Source of the DNA: Rhizophlyctis rosea
Taxonomy: Eukaryota; Chytridiomycota; Chytridiomycetes; Rhizophlyctidales; Rhizophlyctidaceae
Direction: 5' to 3'
Assembly (NCBI GenBank): GCA_027596075.1
Contig: JADGJC010000187.1
Location: 16,576 to 80,575, forward strand
DNA: 64,000 nt
Notes under the pieces: generated by a model
What the model was told of the DNA's origin: nothing
Database searches by the model: none
What the model saw: the letters and a program-made list of their open reading frames with translations, nothing else
Position numbers and translations under genes: made by a program
In this document: piece by piece, positions 24,307 to 35,859 of the stretch
Numbering within the stretch: the first letter of the stretch is position 1
Layout of the letters: each line of letters starts with the position of its first letter

Positions 24307-26093
24307 TTATTGAAAGGTCCACTGCTCCAATACCATCTTGGCGTCCCGATGCCCCCCTTCAGCAGCCAAAATGAACCAACGCTTGGACGTCTCCAGATCC
24401 TTCCCCACTCCCAGCCCATGATAATAACAGATCCCAAGCCCAAACCGCCCGTTTTCATCGTCTTTCTCCGCAGACATCCTAAACAGCCGCACCGCTTCAA
24501 CACGATCCACCTGAACGCCCTTCCCTTCCAAGTAACAAAACCCCAAATGAGCCTGCGCTCGACTATTCCCCTTCCCCGCCGCACTCCTGTACCATTTCAC
24601 CGCCTTGGTAATCGAGATCTCCACACCCATTCCACCCCACTCATAAGCGCATCCCAAATTATCCTCCGAATACGTGTTGCCCGCCTTGATCGCGCGCCTC
24701 AGCCATCTCAACCCTTCCTCGTAATCCTTCCTCACGCCACCCACACCGTCAAAATACGAGCACGCTAGATTATTCATGGCGTATTTATTCCCCTGTGCCG
24801 CGGCGAGTTGGTACAAATTATATGCCTCGAGGTGGTTGGGTTTGTTGCCGGGCATACCGCGTCCGGAATCCATGCATTCTCCAAGATTCGATTGGGCTTG
24901 GGCATTGCCGAGATTTGCGGCGCGGCGGTACCATTTCACGGCTTCGGTGTTGTCGATGGGGAGTTTGAGACCTGAGGTTGAAAGATGCTTGAAGTGGATG
25001 TTGGAGTCGTAGAGGATGCCTAGTTCCAGTTGGGCTTGGTCGTCGTCGGCGTTTGCCAGGGATAGGAGGGTTTTGAGAGTGGTTGGGTGGTGCTGGTCTG
25101 ATGAGGGTGATGAGGATGATGATGTGGATGTGGATGTGGATGTGGATGTGGGCTGCAGGTGTGGTTTAGGGGATGCAAGGGGTGTGGGTAGTGTTGATGT
25201 CCCAAGAACCCTGCCCACGGAATCCTTGATACTTGCAAGGATTTCAGTCGAGGACTGCTGGTGGGTGGAGAAGGCTTCGATATACTGATTTATATTATTT
25301 TTGTCCAAGAGGGTGATGAAATTGCAGGTGATGTCAAAAGTCCCGAACAAAAACACATTCAAAACGACAGGGTGAAGACCTACCAAGATCCCACCAGCTT
25401 GAAACCCAACTTGTGACCGTTCCCAGTGGCCCAAGGACCGGCCCACAACAGCGATAACAATGGGAATTTTCCATCTTCTCGCATACAAAAACTCCAAGTT
25501 ACTGGTGCGGGGATTGTTTGTGTTTTCAGCGGTGAGAAAAGGAAAACGAAAATGGTCAAAGTGTCAGCTGCGCTTACCAATTTTCAGAACTGACATATGC
25601 ATCGGAAACGCACGCGACGACGCATTTCGCTGGAGGTTGGTAGGAGAAAAGCACATGTCAGCAAAGATGAGCCTGCCCTATGAGAGGATTTGAACATTGC
25701 AAGAAGCGTTTTTTGACGCCAACCTTTATCAATCGCACCATGCAATCTCCCAAACAAGGGCTCACCACCTCCCAAACGGTCCACGTCAAGCCAGGTGGGG
25801 TATCCAGCGGCGGTGAGATGACGAGCAATGGCGCGCGGGTCAATTGGCTGCCCAAGGATAAAACGGGAATCGTAGGTAACGAGTGGAATGCATTCGTGAG
25901 CAAACAGATGTAATATTGTCAAAAGCAGTTCATGTAATTCAAAGTGATTTTTTTCCTTACAGACCCCACATTCGTCCAGTACATCTCCCCCGCCACCGAG
26001 TTGACCTTTCCTTGCGGCTTCGGCCGAGTTCCTCCATGAATAGCTTAGGAAGACGGACCATTCCAAGTCAGGACGAAGCGGTCGCTCGGCCAT
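24307..26093 (-). CDS. TIR domain - Sel1-like repeat fusion protein
   Basis: Five exons on the minus strand: 26093-25965, 25847-25724, 25629-25578, 25501-25384 and 25284-24307, giving about 466 aa. All joins keep frame and rebuild a TIR domain (residues about 8-155): WSVFLSYSW (box 1), YPTWLDVDRLGGGEPLFGRL, AIDKAKCVVACVSDAYVSSE and NCNLEFLYARRWKIPIVIAV, ending GGILYIEAF. This resembles the animal/amoebal type of TIR more than plant TIR-NLRs. A Ser/Thr/Pro linker follows; part of it is a (GATGTG)n microsatellite read as ST repeats. About six Sel1 repeats run to the C-terminus (AVKWYRRAANLGNAQAQSNL is typical). TIR domains either assemble signalling complexes or cleave NAD+; Sel1 repeats bind partners. 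The Glu used by NADase TIRs is not clearly in place: the local sequence is DRLGGGE, with Glu shifted. The first donor is GTCTGT, a weak match to consensus. Confidence 0.85.
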
Positions 26094-27350
26094 TGCCTTT
26101 TGCCCGGTTCCCGAAATGCAAAAGGCAAAATCTTCAATCCCATTGCACCTGTTCTTTCCCCATGGCGTTCATTTTCAAAGTCAAGTCCAAACTTTGTGCA
26201 CACTCTGTGCACCCCTTCCCTCAGCCATCTCCGGGGAACTCCTGTCTCCCGACCACAGCCCAACCAGATGTACCACCCATTTTCACTTTTTGTAAATCTT
26301 GGGTACGGTACTCCATTGCATGGTTGTTGAATCGTAAGCGAAAGGCATTGGAGCTGGCCGAGTTCCTTCAGTCACACGTGAGAAACAGATTCACAAGACT
26401 TGACGACGAATCACGCTCTGAGTCAGAAGCCTTTAGGGTGTTGGTGCCTAAATCGGGCCGCGTTTTCAGTACAAACCGGACCAACCGCGCCTTCAATTTT
26501 CCCTAGGAATTTCTGGCCTGGGGGGTCCGATTTCGACCAGTGGTCCGATGCAATAAGACTTATCAAGAAGAAAGACGGAAGACGATCCAAAATGACTTCT
26601 TATTCCACAACTCTCAAGACACGCCGCGCCTTTTGTATTGGTGGCAACGTGTCGAGTCGTTGTTAGCTCACCAGCTTCCCTCTGACATATGCCGACGAAC
26701 AGCCATCCGCCCTTGTGTAGCGCACCGTCCTTCCTGGTTGTTGTTGACTAACAAACCCGGTGATTTGATAGCCACGCCAAGGCCATTGAACACCCAGAAG
26801 AAACGGCCTCCCGCCAAATTTTTGATCGATACAATTCTAAGAATGCTAGGAGGTCGGCTGAGTTCGGGTTGAATGGACATTGATTTTGTAGCAGCCTCCT
26901 TGAGCTTCTATACTTGAAGTGATCGAATCTTTCGCAATATTAGGATTCGAAAGGGCACTTTGGTGGTTTGCTAGCCTTTCCCGCTTGGGACTTCAAAATA
27001 CCTACTTGAACATCATTCTGCCCCGCAGACGACTCTATGGAAAGGCTAGGTTCGCCGGCTGTTGGTATATCTGCCCACGACATAAAGCAAACCGCCAGCT
27101 TGACCATTGCCCGAATCACTCAAAAGATCTCTACAAGGTCATGAAGGTCATCTTATTGATCATCATCGAGGCTCATAAGAGCCCCTCAGCGTGAAACAGG
27201 AAGTATATACAAACGTGGAAAATCAAAAACAATAAATCAATCACAACAAGAAATAAAAAAAAAAAGCGTGGAGAATCTAATAAGTATAACAAACCCCTCC
27301 TCCCCCTCCACCCCTTCCCCGCCTGCGCGGCCTCCCCATTACTTCTCTCT
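26094..27350. other. Intergenic stretch between the TIR-Sel1 promoter and the NOP58 3' end
   Basis: About 1.25 kb. Open frames on both strands but no motifs. The proximal part should contain the TIR-Sel1 promoter; no TATA box stands out. Confidence 0.35.
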
Positions 27351-29331
27351 TTACTCCGCCTTCTTCTCCTTCTTCTTCTTCTTCTTTTTCTCCCCGTCCG
27401 CCTTGCCATTCGCCTCCCCATCCTCCTCAACCTTCTGCTTCTTCTTCTTCTTTTTCTCCCCATCCGACGCATCCCCATTCGCCTCCGCCTTCCGCTTCTT
27501 CTCCTTCTTCTCCTTCTTCTCCTTCTTCTCCTTCTTATCCTTCTTCTCCTTCTTCTTGGGTGACTCCTCCTCCTCCTCCTCAGGCTCCAACTCCTCCTCC
27601 GCCTTTCGCTTTTTAGACTTCTTCTCAGGAGTGGCTTCGCCCATGACGATGTCTGATGCGGGATTGTATGTTGATGCGCTGGGTAGGGGAGAAGGGGGAG
27701 GGTGTGAGTCACAGGGAAGAGAAGGGGACGGCAAGAGAAAACAGAAACGCGCAAAAACGACAAAGATACATACGCAACAAACTCATGCTTCTTCATCCCA
27801 TTCTTCGCCTTGCTCGCACTCCCCACCACACTCCTTACCGCCTTACCCTCCAACTGCCTCAACCTCGCCTCAATCTTCGCCCTCCCCTCGATACCAACAT
27901 CAGCCGTAACCCCTTCCCCAAGCGCATCATACCTAACACTCAACGCCGCCTTCGTCGCCACCGCTCTTGCAATCTTTCCCTTAATCTTCGGTCCCGCCTG
28001 CCCGACCAAACTAGCATGGTAAATCAGACCATACTTCGGGGTATCGTGTTTACTCTTCAATGCGCGGAAGAGGGCTTTCTCAGCACCGAGGATTTGGACG
28101 GTGGAAGCTGGGGCTTTGGAGAGGTTGAGGAGGGATCCGGCGTGGGCGATGAGACGGGCGCCGACGAGTTCGCCGACGAGGACGGTGAGGTTGGGTGCGA
28201 TGGCCATCATGCGGTTTTTGAGGTAGTCGTAGAGTTGGGCGCGGTATTCGGAGATGGAGATGATTTGGTCGCAGAGGTAGGTGATGTTTTCGATATCTTC
28301 GTCGGAGATTTCTGTGCCCATGGAGACTTCGGCGGCTTCCTTCAGCTCTTTTTCCAACTCTTCTGGAAGGATGTCGGAGAAGTCTGTTGTTGCAGTGTTG
28401 GTGCGGAAACCCATCAACTTGACGGTTTTGGAGTAGGCGATGTTGTCGACGACGATTTTGCCCATTTCGGGGAAGTGCCAGCCGTACCATTCTTTAACGC
28501 GCATAGCGTAGGTGTTGAGTTCTTTGTCAAGGTCGTCGAGGAGGGCGATGGCTTGGATGATCATGGTGTCGACCTTGTCGGGGGAGAATTTGAGCTTGTA
28601 GCGGGAGAGGGAGTGGGAGAGACCAAGGATCATGGCGTTCATATCTGCTTCGGGGAGACCGGAGATGAGAGAGGCGAGTTGGGAGCGGATGCCGCGCATG
28701 AGTTCGTTGATGGAGGCGTCCGAGACGACTTTGATGCCGAGTTTCTTTGCGATGGCACTTCCTGTAAACGTGCAAACGAGTTTTGTAAGTGTGAATTCCA
28801 ATTTCCCATTCTCCTTTACCCTCAAGGACTCATTTCCACCGCTTCGCGGCGCAGGACCCAGTTCCATCGCTCCGCGGCGCGGGAGGCGCCATCCTCACCA
28901 GCACCCTCTCCATCGCCTCCCAACTACCCCCTCTCGTCACCACTACTAACCGAGCTTGGAGTCACCAACGGCGAGCTTGTCCTTCAAGTCCTGCTCGGAC
29001 AACTCGTCGGACAAGAACTTCTTCAAGTTCTTCGAAACCTTTCCCTCGACGATAGCGGTAACAGCGGACAAAGCATCAGTAGTGTTTTCGAATTTGGAGA
29101 AGGCCTTCAATTTGACGCTGTGTGATTTTCCCACGGTCCGTGATCAGTCAAATTTGTTCCAAAGCAACAACTGAATGAAGAGTTCTGGTCGTCTCAATGC
29201 GATACATACGTCTTGTTAGCAGCCTCTGGTGATTCAAAGAATTTGAACAAGTCGTCCGGGTTCTCCAGTTTCCCGTCGTCGAGCATTTTGAAGAGGGCGT
29301 AACCCGCAGGTGTTTCGAATAGGACCAACAT
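27351..29331 (-). CDS. NOP58: NOP58, box C/D snoRNP core protein
   Basis: Four exons on the minus strand: 29331-29210, 29117-28951, 28761-27774 and 27678-27351, giving 534 aa, close to the usual 500-535. Exon phases close perfectly. The N-terminus ([20 protein letters not shown]) and the [14 protein letters not shown] segment match the NOP5 N-domain. Then come [19 protein letters not shown], a coiled coil and the NOP RNA-binding domain ([20 protein letters not shown], then [20 protein letters not shown] and [20 protein letters not shown]). The C-terminus is the typical Lys/Glu-rich tail ([11 protein letters not shown]), encoded by a long CTT-type purine/pyrimidine tract. The protein assembles with fibrillarin, Nop56 and Snu13 on box C/D snoRNAs in the nucleolus to guide rRNA 2'-O-methylation. 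Intron 2 contains GC-rich near-palindromic repeats. HAUS3 is divergently transcribed from the other side. Confidence 0.95.
28828..28895. repeat. GC-rich near-palindromic direct repeat inside NOP58 intron 2
   Basis: On the minus strand two units, GCGCCGCGGAGCGATGGAAC and GCGCCGCGAAGCGGTGGAAA, follow each other about 30 bp apart with few mismatches. The region is much more GC-rich than the rest of the intron and similar in style (GCGAAGCGC cores) to the insert in HAUS3 intron 1. Confidence 0.55.
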
Positions 29332-29446
29332 GGTGTGCTGCTACTCCCTTCCGGAGGCGTAAACAAAAGGGGTATGAGCGGGTGTGTTGTTAATGGGATC
29401 CTCTCTTCTGATTGAGAGGGATGGGATGACCCCTTGCGGTCTATGC

Positions 29447-29522
29447 GATGGATGGATGGATGTGTTGTGTGTATGGGATCCACTCTAATAGGGAATGGAT
29501 GGATGGATGGATGGATGGATGG
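29447..29522. repeat. GGAT tetranucleotide microsatellites in the NOP58/HAUS3 shared promoter
   Basis: Two GGAT arrays, a short one near 29447-29460 and a longer one (about eight units) near 29495-29522, in the 528 bp between the start codons of NOP58 (minus) and HAUS3 (plus). They probably fall in the 5' UTR or promoter of one or both genes. Confidence 0.8.
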
Positions 29523-29859
29523 GTCCTTCACTTCCTTCCGCGCAGCTGTGTGCAACAAGCGAGTGCTATTTCCACACACACCCCTCCGACGTTGCTCACG
29601 TAAGCCAAAAATATCGAGATGAGAAGCCACAGATAGAAAGCCTTAAGGCTGAAGCGTGAGCCACTCAAGCCTCAAAACATGAAGGTTCACACAGTCCGAT
29701 CAGTCTGGACTCAAAGTGGCGCACTTTCGTCTCTCCCCCTTCACCGAAATCACCCCTTTCCCACGCCCCCATCTTTCCCACGCTCATTTCGCGATCTGCC
29801 ACCACCACTGTAATATACTCACCTTCTCTTACAAATAGTCACAACAGTATACATCGGAC

Positions 29860-32800
29860 ATGACGTTGGCGACATCGTCAGTCCACAACCAACTTTCCCA
29901 CCCCGAACCCTCCCCACAACGCCTCGCAGAAATCCTCACAACCCTCGGATACAAACATCCCCTACCAAAGGCACCCTCTACGATCTCAACTCACTCTCGT
30001 AAGCACGTACCAGATACCTCAAAGCACCAACAACAACCACAACAGCAACAACAGCCAGTAGACCTTGCGTCCCTTTTGGAATGGGCTTTTGCGCTGGACG
30101 GGCCGCCCGCGGAGTTCTTGTCCTGGCTGTGCACGGCGCTGGACAAGGACGAGTGTGGGAAGAGAGCGGTCGATGTTCTCTCTACTGAGGAAGCAAAGGT
30201 GCTGGCGGAAGTGGGTGTTGTAGAGTCGGACTTGGGTGATGACTATAATTGGGACTCAGATCTTGACTTGGAAGATGAGGATGATTTGAGGTGGGTGTGC
30301 TGTGTTGCGGAGGCCGCGATTTGATGAATAGCCGGCGCGGCTTGCTTACTAGTGCGGGGAAAGTCAATGGATGATCAGTCGAGCTCGCTTGGAAGTGCGC
30401 GAAGCGCCTGGGAATGGCCAGCGGAGCCAGCTCAGTAGGAGGCGAAGCGCATAGTACGGTGCGCAGCGCCAGCGTAGCAAGCGAAGCTGGCTTGATCCGC
30501 GTGGAGCGAGCCGGGCAATGGGCATTCAAGGGGCTGGGGGTCTTGCGTCTTCGCTGACGGTGGGAGTCTGAGGACATCTCGAGTTTGTTTTCATAGTTCT
30601 GTTGGCCGCACGCTGAATCTTGGACACTTGATTCCGCCTCGGAACTTCCAGAAATGAAGTTGCCGATCTAGAGCACCAAATTGCTCTATACGAACGAGAC
30701 GCCGATCTCCTCTCCATACAGCACCATAACATCAGGTAGTATCTGTGAAGGAAAGACGTTTCAAATTGCATCAAGATCATTGCAAAACTGACATGAACTG
30801 ACGCAGCCAAACACAACACTCCCTCGAACGGCGAATGCTAGACTTACGACAAATGGACGACATCGCGTCTGAGGAGTTGAGAGCGGCTGAACGGAGTCTG
30901 GTCGGGGAGTGTGGAAGGGTGAGCTCACCCTGTGAATCTATCTTAGCATGGGAGCGCCGATATCTGACTCCCCCCGTTGAACATATGAAAGGTGGACGAT
31001 CTTCTCACATCCCTGAGCGACATGGCCGACAAATTAGTCTCTTCCTCCCGGCTGTCGTCAGCCCGAAATGGTAAGATTCTTCATCATATGCTTAATAGCC
31101 ATATATCCTTTGTATTTTCATACCAATCACTCGATGCTCACCAGTTTCAAATTTCTTTCAGACCCTCCCACCCAACCACCATATTTCTTCCAATGCACGG
31201 ACCGCATGGCGGAGTTTGAGAGCGCAGACGAGGAACTGAGTCGAAAGTTGGCGGAGTGGTTTTGGAGTGATGACGGGGCAGCGGTAGACGATGGGGTGGA
31301 AGATGGTACGTCGTGTGAACTTTTCAGCGCTTGGCCTGATGATATCTGCATCGATTTGGCGGTGCATTTCTCTTTTGACTGATTTGTGATTGTTCTGTAG
31401 AGATGAACGAGGAGATGGATCGACTTGAAAACATGTAAGGACTTCATTCTACCCAAACCCTTTTTCTCCACATCTATCCTCCTGACAAATCCCACTCCCG
31501 TACCTAACTCCTCACAACCAGATACCCACACACCAAAAAACACCACCTCGCAGCCCTCCTCTCCGAAACGTACGAACAAACCCGGTTACAAACCCTTCAA
31601 TCCATTCTTTCCTCCTCCTCCTTACCCGCACCACCACCCCCACCGGGGTCGATAGATGAAATGAAAAAGCAGACGGATGAAATCGTACGAGCGTGTGAAC
31701 CACTTTGGTCAGAACTTGCACCTGTGGAAGTCCGTGCGGGGGTGTTGGGAGCTATGTGGAGTGAGAAGGAGGGGAGGGGGAGGGAGAGGGTTGGGAGGGG
31801 GGAGGAGGTTCGTTTCTTTCTGCTTTTAGCGTTGATTGCTCCCATGTGACGACAGAGGTTGAACGAAAGCTTCTGTTTTATAGTACATAAAACACCTCCT
31901 GTCCCAACACGCACGACACCAATACCTTTCCACCGTGCTCGCGGGCGAGATGGAGCGGTTGAGGGGTGTGGGGCATGTTTTGGAGGCTTGTAGGGGGGAG
32001 GTTGAGGGGAGGAGGGGGGAGGTTGCGGGGCGGATTGTAAGTGTGCTTTGATCATGTTTCTCTGGGCACTCGGAATTGGGTGACGTTTATGCGCGGCAGA
32101 ACTCGATGAATTGACATTTTTTTTTATGATGCTTTAGGAATGGATGTCGGATCCCGCATTGTGTGACGATGACGCTGGGGAGGGGGATGTGGTGGTGGAT
32201 AGTCGGGATGAGATTTTAAGTCTTGTTCTAAAAGCTGTTGAAGGTTAGCTGCTTTTCCTCTCCGCTCTTTTCCCTTGGTCACCCCATCTCCTTTTGGGCT
32301 GACTCGCATTTATGTAGCACAACCACCCACCAAATCGCCACCAACCACACCAACATCTACAATTGGAACACCGCGCGGAGGCGTAACGTTGACGTCCGCC
32401 TCCCGTCTCATCAGCTCGTTCCGGGATATTGTTGAACGGAGGAAGGAGGGGGAGGAGGGTTGGAGAGGTGTTGTGGAGGGGTGGGAGGGGGTTTTGGATG
32501 GGATGTAAGTCGCGGATTCTTTTCCACTGCCTTGTTTTGAGGGTGAGATGTTGATGTCGGGTTTTGCGAGCAGTGAACGAGCGAGGAGGGATATTAGTTG
32601 GACTACGAGGGTGTTTTCGGTTTCTGGGGATGTGGCGGGGGCACCGAAGGTATGTAGTATTTCTTTTTAATGGGGGACGGAAGGGATGTAGAGTGGGTGG
32701 AAGTTGATGATACTGATTATATTTTTGGTAATTTTAGGATATCTACGATTTGGAACGGGAGTTGGGGAGGGTGACGAGGGAGTTGCAGCCGAAGTTGAGG

Positions 32801-33033
32801 GAGGTTACGAAGGTGAGGGATTTTGTGCTACTCTAATCAGGGTATTTCGGGGTGGGGTTCAACTGCTAGTGGCGGCAAAGGTCGGGATGGACAGTTCTCA
32901 TGGAGTTCCTTTGGGCTCAAGGTGTCATAGCTTCCACCCCAGATTCATGACGGCTTTGAATGTTAAACTTTTTTTCTGATCGGTTTCTTCATGCCTTTAG
33001 ATTGTTGCAGAGGTGAAGGACATTGTACGATAG
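29860..33033 (+). CDS. HAUS3: HAUS augmin-like complex subunit 3
   Basis: Thirteen exons: 29860-30290, 30652-30735, 30807-30918, 30992-31070, 31162-31305, 31401-31434, 31522-31807, 31884-32036, 32138-32243, 32318-32504, 32574-32649, 32738-32812 and 33001-33033. Phases close exactly to give 599 aa; human HAUS3 is about 600. The N-terminus matches the HAUS3 signature: a short helix (RLAEILTTLGYKHP), a Gln/Pro linker, then LLEWAFALDGPPAEFLSWLC followed by a VLSTEEAKVLAE segment. The rest is long coiled coil (NEVADLEHQIALYERDADLL, SLERRMLDLRQMDDI), as in the family. Augmin recruits gamma-tubulin to existing microtubules for branching nucleation in the spindle and is absent from yeasts. The gene is divergent from NOP58. 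Intron 1 is unusually long (361 nt) and carries a GC-rich insert. Confidence 0.82.
30300..30545. repeat. GC-rich palindrome-rich insert in HAUS3 intron 1
   Basis: Contains repeated short inverted motifs: GTGCGCGAAGCGCC, GGCGAAGCGCA, GTGCGCAGCGCC, AGCCGGCGCGGC, GCGAAGCTGGCT. This explains why the intron is about 5 times longer than the other introns of the gene. It may be a small mobile or hairpin element; no terminal repeats or target duplication could be defined by eye. Confidence 0.45.
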
Positions 33034-35859
33034 AATCTGTACGATAAACAGAGGTTGTTCGATGATCGAACGGAAGCTTGTGTCGATATTGAGATGTGGC
33101 TTTTGATAGCAGCTGTTTAGATGTTGCCCTTCTTTTCCTTGTTTTTCGACAAAATGATTGCATTGCAGTCACTTTCAAGTTGACAGGGATGTGACTTACA
33201 TTCCAGAGGCCGATTTATGGATTAGGAGTTCTCATTCCCACGGAATGTGCGATGGGACGAGTAATCGTGTGAGCAGAGTAGCGTTTACATTTGCTTGCTA
33301 CTTGAAATGACCTGTGGTTCTATGCTGCCCTTTTTTTTGTCTATTTGCGTAAACGTCTCAAAGTATAACCTGGAGGGCCTCTGAATATTTCATTCTACAT
33401 CCAACACATCCCTCTCTGCATTTGTCATGCCGCCAACTGTCTCCGTACATTAAGTGCTGATTGAACATTCCGAGTTCCGCTCACATGCCAGTTGATCCGT
33501 TATCACACCTTCTTTTTCGCTTGTTCATGTCATCTTGTCTGGCATGTGCTTTCTCCACTTTGGTCTCATTCATCATGAAGAGTGATCATGTTCTATCGCC
33601 GGTAAACCGTTCTTTAACAGGGAAAAAGGAAGCGAGTCCCCTACGCTCTGGATGGTCGACCCCAACCTATTGGTTGGGTGCAATCTGTAGCTTTTGCTGC
33701 CCCCTGATGCGCGTTTTGTTGGTATTGGCTATCATACTTCATTTGTCTTAATCGGATGCAATCCGATCATGCTTGGAGTCAAATGCTTTGATTCTTGAGC
33801 ATTCGATGCGCACAGAAGGTGTGATCGGGAATGGTCATTTGCTAGGCTTGCGAAACATCCGGAATGAGCTTGACTGAAGTGCTCATTGCATGTCCTCGGT
33901 GCCCACTCTTGAAGGGTGACACGCCGAGATGTCCCCGGCCTTGTGAATGGGATCAGATTTTTTTAGACGTCGAAATTGTAAAAAATAGAAGTTTGAAGAA
34001 ACTTCACATCCGGAGGGGCTGAAAAGATTAATGTGCAGTTCAGAGTATACTCATGACGGGAAATTTGTTGAAGTAGCCATGTCCAAATGTCTGCATTCCT
34101 ACAACGTTCTTTGTTCACCTCCTACTTTATATTACAAAAGACCGCGTGGCCTATTCCAACAAAATTGCCATCTGGGACAATACTCATTGAAAGGCACCAA
34201 TGCATCGCCGGAATGAAAAAACAATAGACGGCGTCATGGAGACTGGACGTCTAGGTATACCCAATGAGGGAGATAGCCGAAGCTGGTCTCTGCAATTGAT
34301 ATGTAGGATATGTGTAGGAGAGAAGTTAGGGAATGAGTCGGACCAACCGACGTGTAATGAATGCACTCTAGTCAACAAAAACACCAGGATTCAAGAAAAA
34401 TGAAATCAAAAACGGAACCGAAAACCGCCAAAGGTGATTCATGTACTGGTATTGCCGTTGACGGTTCCCAGAATGGGCCCTTCTTTATTACGGAATACAG
34501 TCCCAAGGGGGGATGCGGGCTACATACCTAACTACAAGCCACGAGGAACCCGTTCTTCTCTGCCTTGTTGTGCACTTCGTTCATTTCCGTTGTTCGGGCC
34601 GAAGGCTAGGATATCCGTGAATTCCGCGCAAGTCTCTGGGACGTTGAAGTACATCGACTTCCCTCGCGTAACGCCGACCAATGATTTTCTCTTTCTTTTT
34701 GTAGCGCGTGAACTGTTTCATAGTCTCTGATATCTGATGCGTGCCGCGCCGAGGCGCTGACTGCGCTGGACTTGAGGCAAGGCAGTGAAGAAATAACAAA
34801 AAAAAAATGAAGCGCACCAAACAACATAGGATAGTTGCTGATGATGAGTGAAGATGTCACCAAATGCAAGCGCTTGGGACTGATACTTCGTCTGTCATGG
34901 GTGATGGACAATGAGGGAAAGGAAACATGTCATGAGGAGGGGATTTCCGGTCCTTTGGATGGGAGGAGCCATCCACTTATGACGGCCCACTCGGCACACG
35001 CGTCAAACAAGATCAACCCTCCCTTTGGCATGTAAAGACAATCCCATACTCATTTTTTGTTGCTTGGCCATAGACTTCCCTCATTCACCGATGAAGCCGA
35101 TTCATGTCATCACCACCCGCCCCAATGTACTCACTGCGCGGGACGGGTGAAAACCTCTACCATGCTGCTGACGCTCACGCGTGTCACCGTCAATGTCCAG
35201 CGGCTCTGGGTGTTCGTTTCTTGGTTCCGTCGGCAGCCTGGAGACAGTGTGGTAGAGTTGAGTCCAACTAGAGTATTCATGGATTCCGATGCATGGCAGC
35301 TTGAAAGAATGCTTCTGACTCTGTGACGTCCTTCCAAGACTTTCAGGTACAGGAGGATGAAAACCTTTTTCGGTCTACGTCATAGGAAAACTGTGTGGTA
35401 GACCTCGACTATGTATTCTTTTCTGGAGAACAATGTACTTGACTTCATCGTGCATGAAATGGGACTCCCGCATGCAGGTATATTGGCCGGCCGATTTACT
35501 GGTCCAGTCAAATCTTTCTGAACATCGATAATATGTCGTTCACGATGAAAATATTTAGGAATGCTGAGTGTAAGTTGGGTAAACGGGGTTGTTACGAGGT
35601 GTCTTACTGCTTTCTTTGTTTACATCGGTCTAGACCCCCAACACAGTGGCTATGACGACCCGTCCTGAAAGCCCTCAGAGACCTCCATCCTAAGCATTTC
35701 TTCCACAAACGACCCTTGTGCAACCGAAGTGGAGCACTTGGGAGATGGGCCAAGGCCAGGCTCAAGGGTGGCTCAGAGGGTGGCAAAAGTGCAAACCTCT
35801 TCAAAAAGCGGCGGGCACTCTTACTCCCCTTTCTCCCTTCTTTCCAGCAGTTTGTGTTA
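33034..35859. other. Intergenic stretch with no supportable gene
   Basis: About 2.8 kb. Short frames on both strands only. The end of this interval (35.6-35.86 kb) is open in several frames and may contain the 5' UTR of the kinase gene. Confidence 0.35.

Noticed and set aside
27268..29125. Long plus-strand open frames opposite NOP58
   Set aside because: Shadows of the NOP58 coding strand, caused by its Lys/Glu-rich tail and codon bias.
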